Source: Sipunculus nudus | Lineage: Eukaryota > Annelida > Sipuncula > Golfingiida > Sipunculidae | Direction: 5' to 3' | Length of the DNA: 64,000 nt | Assembly: GCA_026874595.1 (NCBI GenBank) | Contig: CM049307.1 | Location: 52,697,370 to 52,761,369 of the forward strand | Part shown: piece after piece, positions 14,225-26,282 of the stretch | Layout: every line of letters begins with the position of its first letter | Numbering within the stretch: the stretch's first letter is position 1 | The notes under the pieces: generated by a model | Databases searched by the model: none | The model's input: the letters and a program-made list of their open reading frames with translations, nothing else | What the model was told of the DNA's origin: nothing | Position numbers and translations under genes: made by a program

Positions 14225-15230
14225 ACCATATCTAAACACACAATGCAGATCACATCTGCTTAAAGAGACAGTTGTGCTATTATGGTACATTTGTGGAAGT
14301 GTAGAGCCCCCAAATGATTGCAACATCTAACTAACCACCTATGAGCTAATACAAAAAAATTATAGCAAGTAGAAAAGAAAGTGAATAAAATGTGTAATCT
14401 TAGTACAAATCCATAAATGCCTTATCCAACCAAGACAAATACAGTGAACATAAACTCAATAGAGGGTATGTCAATAAATTTTCTATGAGGAAGGCACTTG
14501 AGTATTTTTAAGTGATTCAGATTAGGTCACTTCACCTGTGGTTTGTAAGCTGTTATGTTAAGTCCTATTAAAGTGATGTGGCACAATACTTAACATTGTT
14601 GTTTCAGGGTGTTACTGGTACTGGAAAATACAAAAGTTGGCGTCTTTTTTGAGGCATCTGTGTGTAAGTTAGTGGAGAGCTCACATAGTTCCCTGTCAGT
14701 GTGTGTTTAACAAGTTTCTTCAAAGCCTGGGTATTGTTTACCCATGATTTGCACTTTTCGTATCTTGACCTTGTGGGTTGATCCTGTTGATCCTGAACTG
14801 TAGCGTACGTCACATGGGTTGCATGGCAGCCGTGATACAGCACAGGCACTTTAATGATCACTCTGTGTACAGTACCACACCGTAACGTTACTTGTGTTTT
14901 ATAATGCCTGAGTGGACTGGTATATCTTGATTTTCATCCTGCTGCACGAGTGCTGCATTCACAGTGAGTAGACCTGTGTCTATTTATCTGGTACTCATGC
15001 AGTCTACATAAGTGTACCTGTGGCCAGCACTATACTCATGTGCCTACTTATACCAGGTATTTTAATTATATATTCTTTTGATCTATAACATCATAAGTAT
15101 TTACAGTAAATGTCTGGGGGAGTTTCATAGCACAAGCTGTGAGCTATATTGTCATAATCATTATGCAAGTGAAACCTATGTAATGTCAACATCTATGCAT
15201 TATGGGTAGGTGGCATTTATTTCTGATAAC
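14225..15230. other. Non-coding stretch, nothing recognised
   Basis: No supported gene, RNA or repeat. Confidence 0.4.
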
Positions 15231-15234
15231 TATG

Positions 15235-15600
15235 GAATCAACATGTTTGACGTCAACATGACACATATGTGTTTGGTGTCAACAGGACATATGTATCTAT
15301 AGGTCTGTTGTCAGCTAGTCCTGTTTGTCTAGTGTTATTGGACCCATTTGTCTCAGGTCATCAGAACGTATGTCTGATGTCAAAAGGACATATGTTTAGC
15401 TGATGTCATTAGGACCCACCTTGACCAATGTTTTATGACAAAGAATGTCTAATGCCATTAGGACCTGTGCTTATATATAGGACCTTTGCTTCCAAATGTC
15501 ATCAGGACAACTGACTAATGTTATGGGACCTGTGTGTCTTAAGTCATTATGTCTCTAATGTTATCAGACATACCTGTCTGATGTTTTTGGGAGTCTATTC
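15235..15600 (+). repeat. Degenerate minisatellite, about 28-35 bp unit
   Basis: Roughly ten diverged copies of a phrase like 'tgtctgatgtcatnaggaca/cc' follow each other with variable spacing. No reading frame is maintained. Confidence 0.5.
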
Positions 15601-15639
15601 GCAAGACTGGTTCCTATATGGCCAATATAGTACCACATA

Positions 15640-15800
15640 TTATGCCTCGGCCAAGTGGTATTGTTTTTATCATTGTTAGTTGGTTGTTTCTTTTTCTGTT
15701 TGCCAATTTACAAGAAAAGTTAGTTAAAAAGGGATTTTGTGATTTTGGGTGTAGGGTAACACCTAAGGATCAGTCCATTAAGTTTTGCTGGCAATCTGGA
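15640..15800 (+). repeat. Dispersed repeat fragment, also present at 27.2 kb
   Basis: Phrases 'ccaagtggtattgtttt', 'gttagttggttg' and 'cagtccattaa' occur in the same order at about 27231-27310 ('ccacttggttagttggttgg ... aacagtccattaa'). This indicates two diverged copies of one interspersed repeat. Ends were not resolved. Confidence 0.35.
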
Positions 15801-17049
15801 TCATCATATTATTGTTATTAGTGAATTAAAAAATGCTTTACCATTTTATGAGTGGGCAGCTCAGTTATCATAATGAGCACCAGATCCATTCACTTGTATC
15901 AGGAGCCTCCTTTGCTTGTGGTCCATCCATAGAGTTGGTGAACTGTGACACACATCTGTGTTGAACACACCAAAGTTTGATAAAATTCTGACAGAGGTAT
16001 ATATGTGGTCTCTGACTACCTTCTGTTTGAAAATTATTGTTTGATTAATTATTTGTAGGACCTAACTAACATCAGTTATGAATGTATGATTGATCCATGA
16101 TAAACTTTAAATTAAAGCCAGCTATTCACCTACCTATTCTGTAGCATTCATGTGAAATCTGGCGTTCTCTGTGTACATATTGATTAACTGAAGGTGATTG
16201 ATTCTTGTTAAGAAAAACTCTTATAATGACTGATGTATGAGATTGTTTATTTATAACCTGTTAGTAAACACGGTGGAATGTTTGCCAGTGTTGATAAACA
16301 GAGAAAACGTGTTACCTAAGGTGGTTGGTTGCATATATGTAAAGATGTAGAAAGTTCACTTGTTGCAAAAACACCCTTTGCAAAGCTGTGCTTCATTTGG
16401 TTTGCTGGCAGATGCCCTTGTTGAATGTGTCAGGATAATTTATTGTTGGCCCCCACATGTTATAAACATGAGGAAACAAAACAAAGCGGCCTCTGTGTGG
16501 TGGATCCGCATATTCCGGCCTATTTTTATGACAGTTTTCAAGGGATTATCTTTTGTTGAAAGGAGTCAGATATATGAGTAGACCCCTTTAAGTTGCATGG
16601 TTTTATCTGCTAAAAATAGAGACACTTAACACCAACAGTTTGTTTGAAGTATTAAACAGGTGTAATTATATAAATAGTAACTGTAATGTCATAAGGGTAC
16701 AATTCAGTGTACTATTAATAATAATGAACTGTCATATCATCATGGTCTTTGTTAATGTTAGTATTAAATGCATTATAATATCCCAAGATATTACAGCCAA
16801 AAAAAAATCCATCTGTCAGCACTTCAAAAAAGAAAATTGAAATGCAAATTGGGTAATTGACATGGTTCATGTTCTGTAAGTTTTACCCACAATGCTCTGC
16901 TGATGTTTTTTTTTTAAATTCTTGTTCATGCCAAATAACACATGTGCTAGGTATTCACAGAATTATACAATCCCCCAGTCAAGGTACTATTGCCATTGGA
17001 TACTGCACCTGACATTTCCTGTATGAGTATTGGACTGCTAGTTATTGTA

Positions 17050-19946
17050 TCCCCAGACAAAGTCGGGGGATACTATGTTTTCATACCGGTCCCGCCGCCG
17101 CCGCCGCCGCCGCCGCATATAAATCTTGTTGGCGCGATAACCCAAAAAATATTTCAAGGAACTTTACCAAACTTGGTATATGTATAGATATGGGTGAGAG
17201 GACGACGCCTATTTAAAATGAGGTCATGACCTTTACTAGGAGAGTGTCCTTGACCTTGAATAGGTCCAATTTTGGGGAAAATCACACAAATTCTTTAATA
17301 TCTCAAGAAATCTTGCATGGATTTATCCCAAAATCAAGTTGATGGAAGATCATGGATAGGGTTGTCATGTTCCAGAAACTGGTGGCGCCACCTATTATTC
17401 TTTACTTGTTTTTGTGCCGTTTAATACCCCCAAAATTGCCACCTTACAGTACTGTGAGCATTATAAGTCAAAAACTAATGGACAGATTTCTTTTATATTA
17501 TGCATATACATAGGTATGGGTTATGGGATGATGTTTATTTAAATTGGGGTCATGACCTTTCCTATGATAGTGGCCTTGACCTTGAATATTGCCATATATG
17601 GTGAAAATCACACACCTCTTATGATATCTCCAGTGTTGATAGCCATATGGATTTCAAACATGACTTATGTATGGCCCACCACTAAAGTAAGAACCCTATA
17701 GGTTCTAGGGTCATGAGGTCAAAGGTCAAGGTCACTGGACTGGCATTTTATAAGATACTGTGGATGCATTTTAAGCCAAACTTTCATCTTAGGTCTTCCA
17801 TCTTGAATATATAGCTCACTTGCCAGTAGTGGATGATCCATATAAATTTTGGGGTCACAAGGTCAAAGGTCAAGGCCACAGGAGCTATCTGTCCAAAAAT
17901 TAGTTTCTGGATGATAATTCCTGCTTTTATTGATGTATTGATTTCAAACTTGACTTATATATGTCCCATTGAAAAAGCAAGACTCCAATTGATTTTGGGG
18001 TCATGAGGTCAAAGGTCAAGGTCACAGGGCACATCTTTAAAAAGATTGTGGATGCATTTTCAGCCAAACATTTCATCTCAGACCTTTCATCTTGCACATG
18101 TAAGTCATCTGCCAATAGAGGAAGACCCCTATCAGTTTTGAGGTCACAAGGTCAAAGGTGAAGGTCACAGGAGCCATCTGTCCAAAAATTAGTTTCTGGA
18201 TGATAATTCCTTCTTTTATTGATGTATGGATTTCAAACTTGACTTGAATTTGACCCATTGGAAAAGCAAGACCTGAATTGATTTTGGGGTCATGAGGTCA
18301 AAGGTCAAGGTCACAGGAAACCTCTTTAAAAGATTGTGGATGCATTTTCATCCAAACAATTCATCTCAGATCTTTCCTCTTGCATATATAGTTCACCTGC
18401 CAAGAGTGGAAGACCCCTATCAATTGTGAGGTCACAAGGTCAAAGGTGAAGGTCACAGGAGCCATCTGTCCAAAAATTAGTTTCTGGATGATAATTCCTG
18501 CTTTTATTGATGTATGGATTTCAAACTTGACTTGTATATGTCCCATTGGAAAAGCAAGACCCAAATTGATTTTGAGGTTATGAGGTCAAAGGTCAAGGTC
18601 ACAGGACACACCTTTAAAAAGATGTGGATGCATTTTCATCCAAACAATTCATCTCAGATCTTTCATCTTGCACATATAGTTCACCTGCCAAGAGTAGAAG
18701 ACCCCTATCAATTGTTAGGTCACAAGGTCAAAGGTGAAGGTCACAGGAGCCATCAGTCCAAAATTTAGTTTCTAGATGATAATTCCTGCTTTTACTGATG
18801 TATAGATTTCAAACCTGACTTGTATATGTCCCATTGGAAAAGCAAGACCCAAATTGATTTTGAGGTTATGAGGTCAAAGGTCAAGGTCACAGGACACACC
18901 TTTAAAAAGATGTGGATGCATTTTCATCCAAACATTTCATCTCAGATCTTTCATCTTGCACATATAGTTCACCTGCCAAGAGAGGAAGAACCCTATCAAT
19001 TTTGAGGTCACAAGGTCAAAGGTGAAGGTCAAAGGAGCCATCTGTCCAAAAATTAGTTTCTGGATGATAATTCCTTCTTTTATTGATGTATGGATTTCAA
19101 ACTTGACTTGAATTTGACCCATTGGAAAAGCAAGACCTGAATTGATTTTGGGATCATGAGGTCAAAGGTCAAGGTCACAGGAAACCTCTTTAAAAGATTG
19201 TGGATGCATTTTCAGCCAGACAATTCATCTCAGATCTTTCCTCTTGCATATATAGTTCACCTGCCAAGACTGGAAGACCCCTATCAATTGTGAGGTCACA
19301 AGGTCAAAGGTGAAGGTCACAGGAGCCATCTGTCCAAAAATTAGTTTCTGGATGATAATTCCTGCTTTTATTGATGTATGGATTTCAAACTTGACTTGTA
19401 TATGTCCCATTGGAAAAGCAAGACCCAAATTGATTTTGGGGTGATGAGGTCAAAGGTCAAGGTCACAGGACACATCTTTAAAAAGATGTGGATGCATTTT
19501 CATCCAAACATTTCATCTCAGATCTTTCATCTTGCACATATAGTTCTCCTGCCAAGAGAGGAAGAACACTATCAATTTTGAGGTCACAAGGTCAAAGGTG
19601 AAGGTCACAGGAGCCATCTGTCCAAAAATTAGTTTCTGGGTGATAATTCCTGCTTTATTGATGTATAGATTTCAAACTTAACTTGCATATGTCCCATTGG
19701 AAAAGCAAGACCAGATTTGATTTTGGGGTCATGAGGTCACAGGTCAAGGTCACAGGAAACCTCTTCAAAAAGATCAAGGTCACAGGACCAACATCTTTAA
19801 CAAGATTGTGGATTGTTAGATGGAAGAAACAATGAATATGCCAAGTGTCAGTATATGCTGCTAAAAATGGGGGTCTATTTATAAAGGGGTGGGGGCCTAC
19901 TATGTCTGGGGATACTCTGGCACCTGCGGTGCCAAGAAATGTCTAG
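17050..19946 (+). mobile_element. Helitron-like non-autonomous element with satellite core
   Basis: The 2,897-bp element begins with TC directly after an A (17049|17050). It ends in CTAG (19943-19946) directly before a T, as expected for A|T insertion of a Helitron. A hairpin TGGCACC-tgc-GGTGCCA (19918-19934) lies 8 nt before the terminal CTAG. A second hairpin lies at the 5' end (TATCCCC...GGGGATA, 17048-17072), and TATCCCCAGACA of the left end recurs inverted near the right end (about 19903-19915). A (CCG)n run lies at 17092-17116. The core is a 288-bp satellite. No Rep/helicase coding sequence is seen, so it is non-autonomous, similar in architecture to tandem-core elements known from bivalves. 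Confidence 0.65.
17640..19790 (+). repeat. 288-bp satellite array rich in AGGTCA half-sites
   Basis: The phrase 'gatttcaaac' recurs at about 17650, 17940, 18229, 18517, 18805, 19093, 19381 and 19668, giving a period of 288 bp (287-290) over about 7.5 units. Each complete unit has two clusters of direct AGGTCA-type half-sites. One reads AGGTCA-a-AGGTCA-AGGTCA. The other reads AGGTCA-ca-AGGTCA-a-AGGTGA-AGGTCA. Short reading frames here on both strands merely recur with the period and are not genes. Confidence 0.9.
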
Positions 19947-21301
19947 TTTATAAGTATCTTCATTGTGCAATTGTTATATCTAATAAAAGCTTCAACATAG
20001 TACAAGTACACATGCTGATATCAGTTAATATATCTGACACAGTTTGTCAAATAGTATTTATATTATATCAGTCTCAATAAATTTTATACTATATTAGATT
20101 TTGAAAACAACTTCACATCCAAGACTGCATAATTATTAAACAAAACTAAGTTATTCCAGTAATATTGAACAGTTAATTTAGAAATAATACATAGAAAGCT
20201 GCAGAAGAGAATATAAAATCATGTGGCCTAGTTGTTGGAATTTATGCATGTGAAGCTTAAAAGTATCCCGTAGGCTCCATTAGTGGCCTTTAGGGCAGAA
20301 TACTGACATTTCAGTTGAGCCTCAGGGTTTGTCCTTAGAGGTTATTAGTGAGAAAATGGTTAAATTTATGTAGAGCCTCAAGGTTTTGCTCTAATTTAAA
20401 AAACAGGTGATGGATTGTTGGTCTGTTTCCAGCTCCATTTATAGAACACCTTAATACTGATAGGGGGCTTTCCGTCACAGTATTTATTATCATATTGTGA
20501 GTTGACCAATGTCTTTATTCAATAAACAGTGTGAACTACTAGCTATTATAATGGTTGGTGAATGTGAATATTGTTTATCAGGCCAGCCTTGAAATTTAAT
20601 GAAAATGCTGAAAAAAAACCTGCAAAAACGGGTAATTTCTCCCACTGACAGGTAGGGGAGGGTTTGTCACCCCAAAAACCAAATGCAAACCCCCCCCCCC
20701 CCCCATCACCTCATTATCAAAAAAGTCACATCAGACCTTCAGGCCATTATTGTATCTTTTAAAGTGAAAACAAGAATATACAGGGACAGGAGTAAAATAT
20801 ATCAAGCTGATACGTGTATATGTCTGGGACCACCAGCTCATAGATAATCCTATACATCACCGAACATCATAGTCAATATCAGAATGAGGCGATGGATGTG
20901 TGTGTTTGTCTTGCTCTTCACAGATGTTGAGTGTCTGCGGTCCACATCTGTTGGGATCACAGTCTGGGCAGTGTAGGAACATGCATGTTTGTTGTGGAGG
21001 TCGCACCATTTTTGTCTCTTAATAAGAAATTTGCAGTCCTTGAAAAGATCCAGTGTTTATATTTTTTATAATATACTGAGAAAGCTTTATACTTCCCTCC
21101 CTCTCAAGTGTTTGTTGTTCTCTGTATCAGTGTTTACAATACAGGGGGAACCATTGAGAAATTTAGTTTAGTTTTACCACCTTTAAGCACCTGCATGTAT
21201 CATGTTATTTTACATTCTATGATATAATGTTATGGCAATATGTTATATGGTATAAAATGATACGGTTTTAGTTGTATGTGTTATGAATGGTATTATGTAA
21301 A
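19947..21301. other. Non-coding stretch upstream of the DCN1-like gene
   Basis: No coding exon recognised. Contains a C-run at about 20690-20704. It could include promoter or 5' intron sequence of the DCN1-like gene, but no specific promoter element can be defended. Confidence 0.4.
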
Positions 21302-21465
21302 TACAGTGGAACCTGTCTGAAAGACCACTTGTCTATTAAGACCACCCTATTTTAACCAAAAGCATTCACATAAGTTAATACTGACCTATCATATAACACC
21401 ACCCTTGAATAAAGACCTCTTTTGTCCAGTCCCATAGGTGGTCTTATTACACAAGTTTCACTGTA
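21302..21465. mobile_element. Short MITE, same family as the 7.5-kb element
   Basis: A 164-bp element with imperfect inverted ends of about 27 bp, left TACAGTGGAACCTGTCTG and right AAGTTTCACTGTA preceded by GTGGTCTTATTAC. It is flanked by TA. The ACAGTGRAAC terminus matches the MITE at 7502-7907. Non-coding. Confidence 0.65.
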
Positions 21466-21679
21466 TATCATAGATGTGTATCGTGATATATACTGATATA
21501 TAATATATATATAACATATATTAAACCAGTTAAACTTATTAATTCGTAATATTTCTGATTTTGTCACATTTTTACTCAAGGTTTTTGTAAAATAGCATTT
21601 CCAGCTTTAATATAGGGATGAAAATATAAAACATTTCGAATTTTTTTAAAATATATATATTTTTTCTTATCCTCCACAG

Positions 21680-22636
21680 GGCAGCAGGCCCAGGAAATAA
21701 ACACGGCGTGGTAGCTCCAGTTGACCAATGGGGAAGTGCCTTTCATGTTGTGAGGTGCCAGCCCAGCCCACACGCAATGGCCATCCACACACGACGCACA
21801 GGAAGGCACCTGTGACAATGCACTCAATGACCTCTAAGGCATCATTACGAGAACCAAAGTCTGTCTTGGTGGTTGGGGGCGGTGATTCTCAAAATACCAG
21901 GATGATAACCAACACGGATAATAAAAAGCCGGTGTTCGCACAGTACCCCAAACTGCCTCCAATCCGTAAAGCAAGTGCCGACAGTAAACGTCTGTCCCTA
22001 ACTCCCAAATGTGAATTCTCTGAAGCTAAGATCAATAGTTTGTTTGAACAATACAGGGACCCAAATACTGATGCAATTTTAGCGGAAGGTATCGAGAAAC
22101 TTTGTAACGATCTGGAAGTGAAACCAGAGGAGTTCCAGGTGCTAGTTCTGGCATGGAAATTTAACGCAGAGACCATGTGCAGGTTCACAAGGTCAGAGTT
22201 CAGCAATGGTTGCAAGAAGCTCAAAGTGGACTCCATTAAAGGTATTCAGTCACGGTTTCCTGACATGCTTCGGGACGCAATGGACAAACATGAGTTCAAA
22301 GAGCTCTACCGTTGGACTTACAAATTTGGTTTGGACACTGATATCGGCCAGCGAACATTGCCAGTTGATATGGCAATAAGCTTGTGGCTTCTAGTCTTTG
22401 CACAGAGTGAGCCACCAATACTTAAACGTTGGATAGAATTCCTGGAGAGACATCCAAGCATCCGGGGCATTCCTAAGGACACGTGGGATATGTTTTTGAA
22501 CTTTTGCGAACATGTGGGAAATGATCTCAGTAATTACGATGACACGGAGGCTTGGCCGAGCCTCTTTGATGATTTTGTGGAATATGAAAACGACAGGGAA
22601 AACCAAAACGTCCAGGAAAAAGAGGAAAAAGAGTGA
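21680..22636 (+). CDS. DCUN1D3: DCN1-like protein 3 (DCUN1D3-type neddylation co-E3)
   Basis: A 302-aa protein is encoded by one uninterrupted exon, with its start codon at 21728. A good acceptor (pyrimidine tract, CCACAG) at 21679 lies 48 nt upstream, so the 5' UTR is spliced. The N-terminus MGKCLSCC has Gly2 for myristoylation and Cys4/7/8 for possible palmitoylation, the mark of the membrane-targeted DCUN1D3 subfamily. Residues about 100-115 to 285 form the PONY/DCUN1 domain, with recognisable stretches FKELYRWTYKFG, LWLLVF and DTWDMFLNF, and the WPSLFDDFVEY ending. Family knowledge: PONY domains bind cullins and N-acetylated UBC12/UBE2F and promote cullin neddylation. The length matches vertebrate DCUN1D3 (about 300 aa). 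The tail after residue 288 is Glu/Lys/Asn-rich. The gene looks intact. Confidence 0.95.
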
Positions 22637-25560
22637 AAGCTTCTCGTTGTGGTTTCAGTGATGGCTACACTTCACAGTCACTCGTGCTCACACCAGTTGT
22701 TGTGTCTAAATGTGTTCACTTTTGGTTTTAAAGCATGTTGTCTTCTGTTGACCACCTGTGTGGTTCACCACACATCCTCCAGGGGGCCCTCCTTTTCAGG
22801 CTTCAGTGAAGTACAAAGATAAACCCTCCTGGGGAACTGTTTCCAGTGCTGAAACAGAGTGCAAATTTTGAGCTCGGGTACTCTACACGTTTTACTCTCC
22901 TCTGACTCCAGTAGTTGTCAGAGTTGCCATACTCTACAAGGGAATGTTTGAATCTAAAATATGACATATTAAATGGGAAATCTAAAAAAAATGACAAAAT
23001 GGGAATTTTAATGTCTTTCTAAAATGACCCAGGCATGTATGTAGGTGCATAAGAAATATAAAACTTTCACATTTAAGGTGGTTAGAACAGGTATGAATAG
23101 GTCCTGTAGCACTTAAATTTTGAGGCAAACAATATTTATATTGGTAAGATATAAAACAAGATTCAAAGGCTTAATTAATAATATGTGACTGATATCTTAA
23201 ATGCAGGCCCATTCCAGTACCCAAAGTCAGGAATTCTGACTCTTTGAATCGGGATAGAATTTCTTGACTCTAGTACTCAATTCAGCACTTACTGTTTCAC
23301 TAATGTTATGAAGTAAACGAAAAAAAAATATAAACAAAGAAAGATACATTGATGTTTGTCCTGTGTCTGTATGCTTAAATGGAATGGATATACAAGAAAG
23401 CTTGTTACAGATTCAGTGTTGGCAGCAAATGCCCACTGCACATTACCCTGGTCTGCTAGGTCCAGAACCCTTGAGCCAGAATTGCAGGTTTTGTTAAATG
23501 AAAGCCGCTACAGACACAAAGAACCCTCAAAACTAATAAAAATACAGAATTCTCTCACTTTCATCGTTTGACATATGGCAGATTGTTTTTATTTTGTTGA
23601 TATAGCAGACCCAAAGTGTTAGAGTCAAACATCACCAACAGATGTCCCTAATGTGGGTGAAAAGGTCTATTGTGTTTTGTTGAAAGAATGAAGCACAGTA
23701 TTTAAAATAGTTCACCTAGTCTTGGACACAAATTTTTATCATCAGTTGTTAGCCTCACAATTAAAGTACTTATATCCATCCCACCTCCCCCCCCCCCTCT
23801 GTTCAGACCCTGTTTGCATATAAGGCTAATGATACATCTCTTAACAAAATACTATAAATCATTGCCATATCTGTCCCATTGTGACAAAAGGCTAAATTTA
23901 GGGCAGTCAAACCAGAATATATGGAATATATGATAATGCAACTTCCTGTGCAGAACCCCTCTGTTTAAAATCTGTCCAAAGGTCATTTAGAATTATTATT
24001 AAACCCATAAAATTAATATCATTTTATAACCTGATACATTATTTTCTACTGTTGTATTGATTAATGAATTTTTGTACATTTTCATGTGGTACTTTATAAT
24101 ATAAAAAAATCAATATTGTAAAAAAAAAACACGCTGTTTTATGAATCCACTAAGAAATCACTTCTGGTCAGATGATATTAAATTTCATTAAAATATCTCA
24201 AAAACTTTTTTCCTCCACCTTGTCTCTTTCTGGTTTCAAATGAAATTCATAAGTTTTAATTGATACTTAATATAAAATTTCAATGTTTAACTTATTTTTG
24301 ATTTGCTACCAGAAAATCACTGGATCAGGTTTAAAATAATATATACTATATGGGTTTAATATAAGTTTGGATAACATTTGATTTTAAATGTTTTAAAAGT
24401 TTTTTTTTCAGGGATGCTACCTTCAAAACCACTAACATGGGGACTCTTGACTGGTCATAAGTTGACAGGTTGTTAGGCCATACAAATAAAATACTTATTG
24501 CTGTAAGGATTCATTGCTACTAATTTTTTAGTTAATCAAATTTTTTTTTGTGCAAATGAAGATCAAGTCCTTTGTTGATGTTGCTAAATTTTGCTGTGGC
24601 ACAGATTCCTCATATAAAATCTTAAAGTATGGAAAATGGAATTTTAATTTTCCATAGATCATAAACACCATTTCAAGAAAGGAGCAAATTTTGTATTTTT
24701 TGGCAAGCTAGCAAAATTTCAAAACCAAGAAAAACATTTTCTTTAGAACAAAAAAAATGTCTTGGTTTGGCCTAAGTGTTTGACATGCAGCCATAACAAG
24801 TAATTATGTGGCCAGCCTCGGACTTGAAAAAGTGGGATTTATATGAATGGTGGTTGTGTTAACAGGGTTGGAGAGAGGTGAGTGTATGTAGACAGCAGGG
24901 CAGCCCAGGACGTATTCCAGCATCATTTATGCTTTGTGTATTATTAATGGGAATGCCTGTTCCAAGTACTGACATTTAAAGCATTTATGTACTCTTTGAC
25001 AATCAGTTATCTGCCATAGATTTATTTTGAATGGAATCCAGTGTCACATTACAGAGCTTACAGTTTACCAGAATTGACATAATCCTTGTACTTTGATGGA
25101 TGTATGGATTATTTATACATTAGTGTGTTCAAAACTTGATCTGTTTTAATGCATTGGCAGAGATTACCAGGTCTACAGTATTGTCATAAATCTTACAGAG
25201 AAATAATGTTGTGGCTTTATTTGTTCACTTGCACTAGAAGTTATAATAGTGATGATGTAAACCACACGAGCACCCCTTGGTAAAAACTGCACTCTACTGT
25301 CATCCACCTTAAACCTGCAATGCTACTATCTGTAGTCAGAATATTAGCTAGACAGCTGGCATTTAAATACATTTAAAAAATATGCATACAAGACCAGGAA
25401 ATTCACTGATTAATAACATTTCAAGCTTTCTGTGAATCACCAGGTACATTCTAATTAAAAGACCTGAAAATTTTAATTATGGCCTTAAGACATATGATAC
25501 CTCCATTTTCAGAAGTCAATCAGATTTTCCATTGGCCACCAGTCATATGGGCTTTTGTGT
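22637..25560. other. 3' flank of the DCN1-like gene, non-coding
   Basis: Likely holds the 3' UTR, whose end I cannot fix. An AATAAA-type hexamer occurs near 24485, but so far downstream that it is only a candidate. No other gene, RNA or clear transposon end was recognised. Confidence 0.4.
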
Positions 25561-25565
25561 TCAGA

Positions 25566-25905
25566 GGTCCTTAAAGAGTTTTCATTTGCTTTCGGATGCA
25601 TAGTGCTGTGTCCTTATGGCCTTCAGCTTATGGTCTTGTGCTTTTGAAAAGGTCCTTAAAATTGTTGTTAAGCCTTTAGTCATTCAGGCATGAAGTACTG
25701 TGTCCTTAGCGCCTCCTGCCAATTGTATTTTGCTCATAAAAAGGTCCTTAGTATTGTTCTTAAGCCTTCAGGCAAATAGTCCTTTGTCCTTATGGCCTCC
25801 GGCTAATGGTCTTGTGCTCTTGAAAAGGTCCTTAAAATTGTTTTTAAGCCTTCAGGCATTTAGTGCTGTGTCTTTATGATCCACAGACATCATCCTGTGT
25901 GCTCA
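25566..25905 (+). repeat. Degenerate tandem repeat, about 85-92 bp, 4 units
   Basis: Four successive units begin 'ggtccttaaa/gta', contain 'ttaagccttcaggca', 'gctgtgtccttatggcctcc' and end 'tcttgtgctcttgaaaa'. Further decayed pieces ('ggtcctgtg', 'ggcacatngtg') continue to about 26190. Confidence 0.6.
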
Positions 25906-26220
25906 TGGTCCTTGGTCACATGATCAGGTTTACTATTGGCTTCAGGCATACTGTACTAAGTGCTTATGAGTCAAATTGTCCTTGTATTCTACAGGCACAT
26001 TGTGCCATGTCAACATGGACTTCATTCACAAAATGAGTCCTTACGGGCTCAAAGCAGATGGTCCTTTGTGCACAGAGGTCCTGTGCATGTTCTTGTTGCA
26101 TTTAGCCATATGGTGCTATGTCAACATGATCCTGTGACACATGGTCCTGTGTCTATATGGCCTGGAGGCACATTGTATTTTTTGTTCCCATGCCTCTGCT
26201 ATTTCAGGCATGGATAAATG

Positions 26221-26282
26221 CAGTTGGACCAATTGGACAAATGTAGTTGGACCAATTGGATAAGTACAGTTGGACCAATTGG
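26221..26282 (+). repeat. Three-copy 24-bp tandem repeat
   Basis: The palindromic core TTGGACCAATTGG occurs three times, 24 bp apart, separated by 'acaaatgtag'- or 'ataagtacag'-like spacers. It lies just after the 85-92 bp repeats. Confidence 0.75.

Noticed and set aside
18073..19581. Several similar 61-84-codon frames on both strands
   Set aside because: They recur with the 288-bp satellite period and include frames on both strands at the same sites. They have no codon or domain evidence.
21889..22236. 115-codon minus frame
   Set aside because: It is the antisense shadow of the DCN1-like coding exon.
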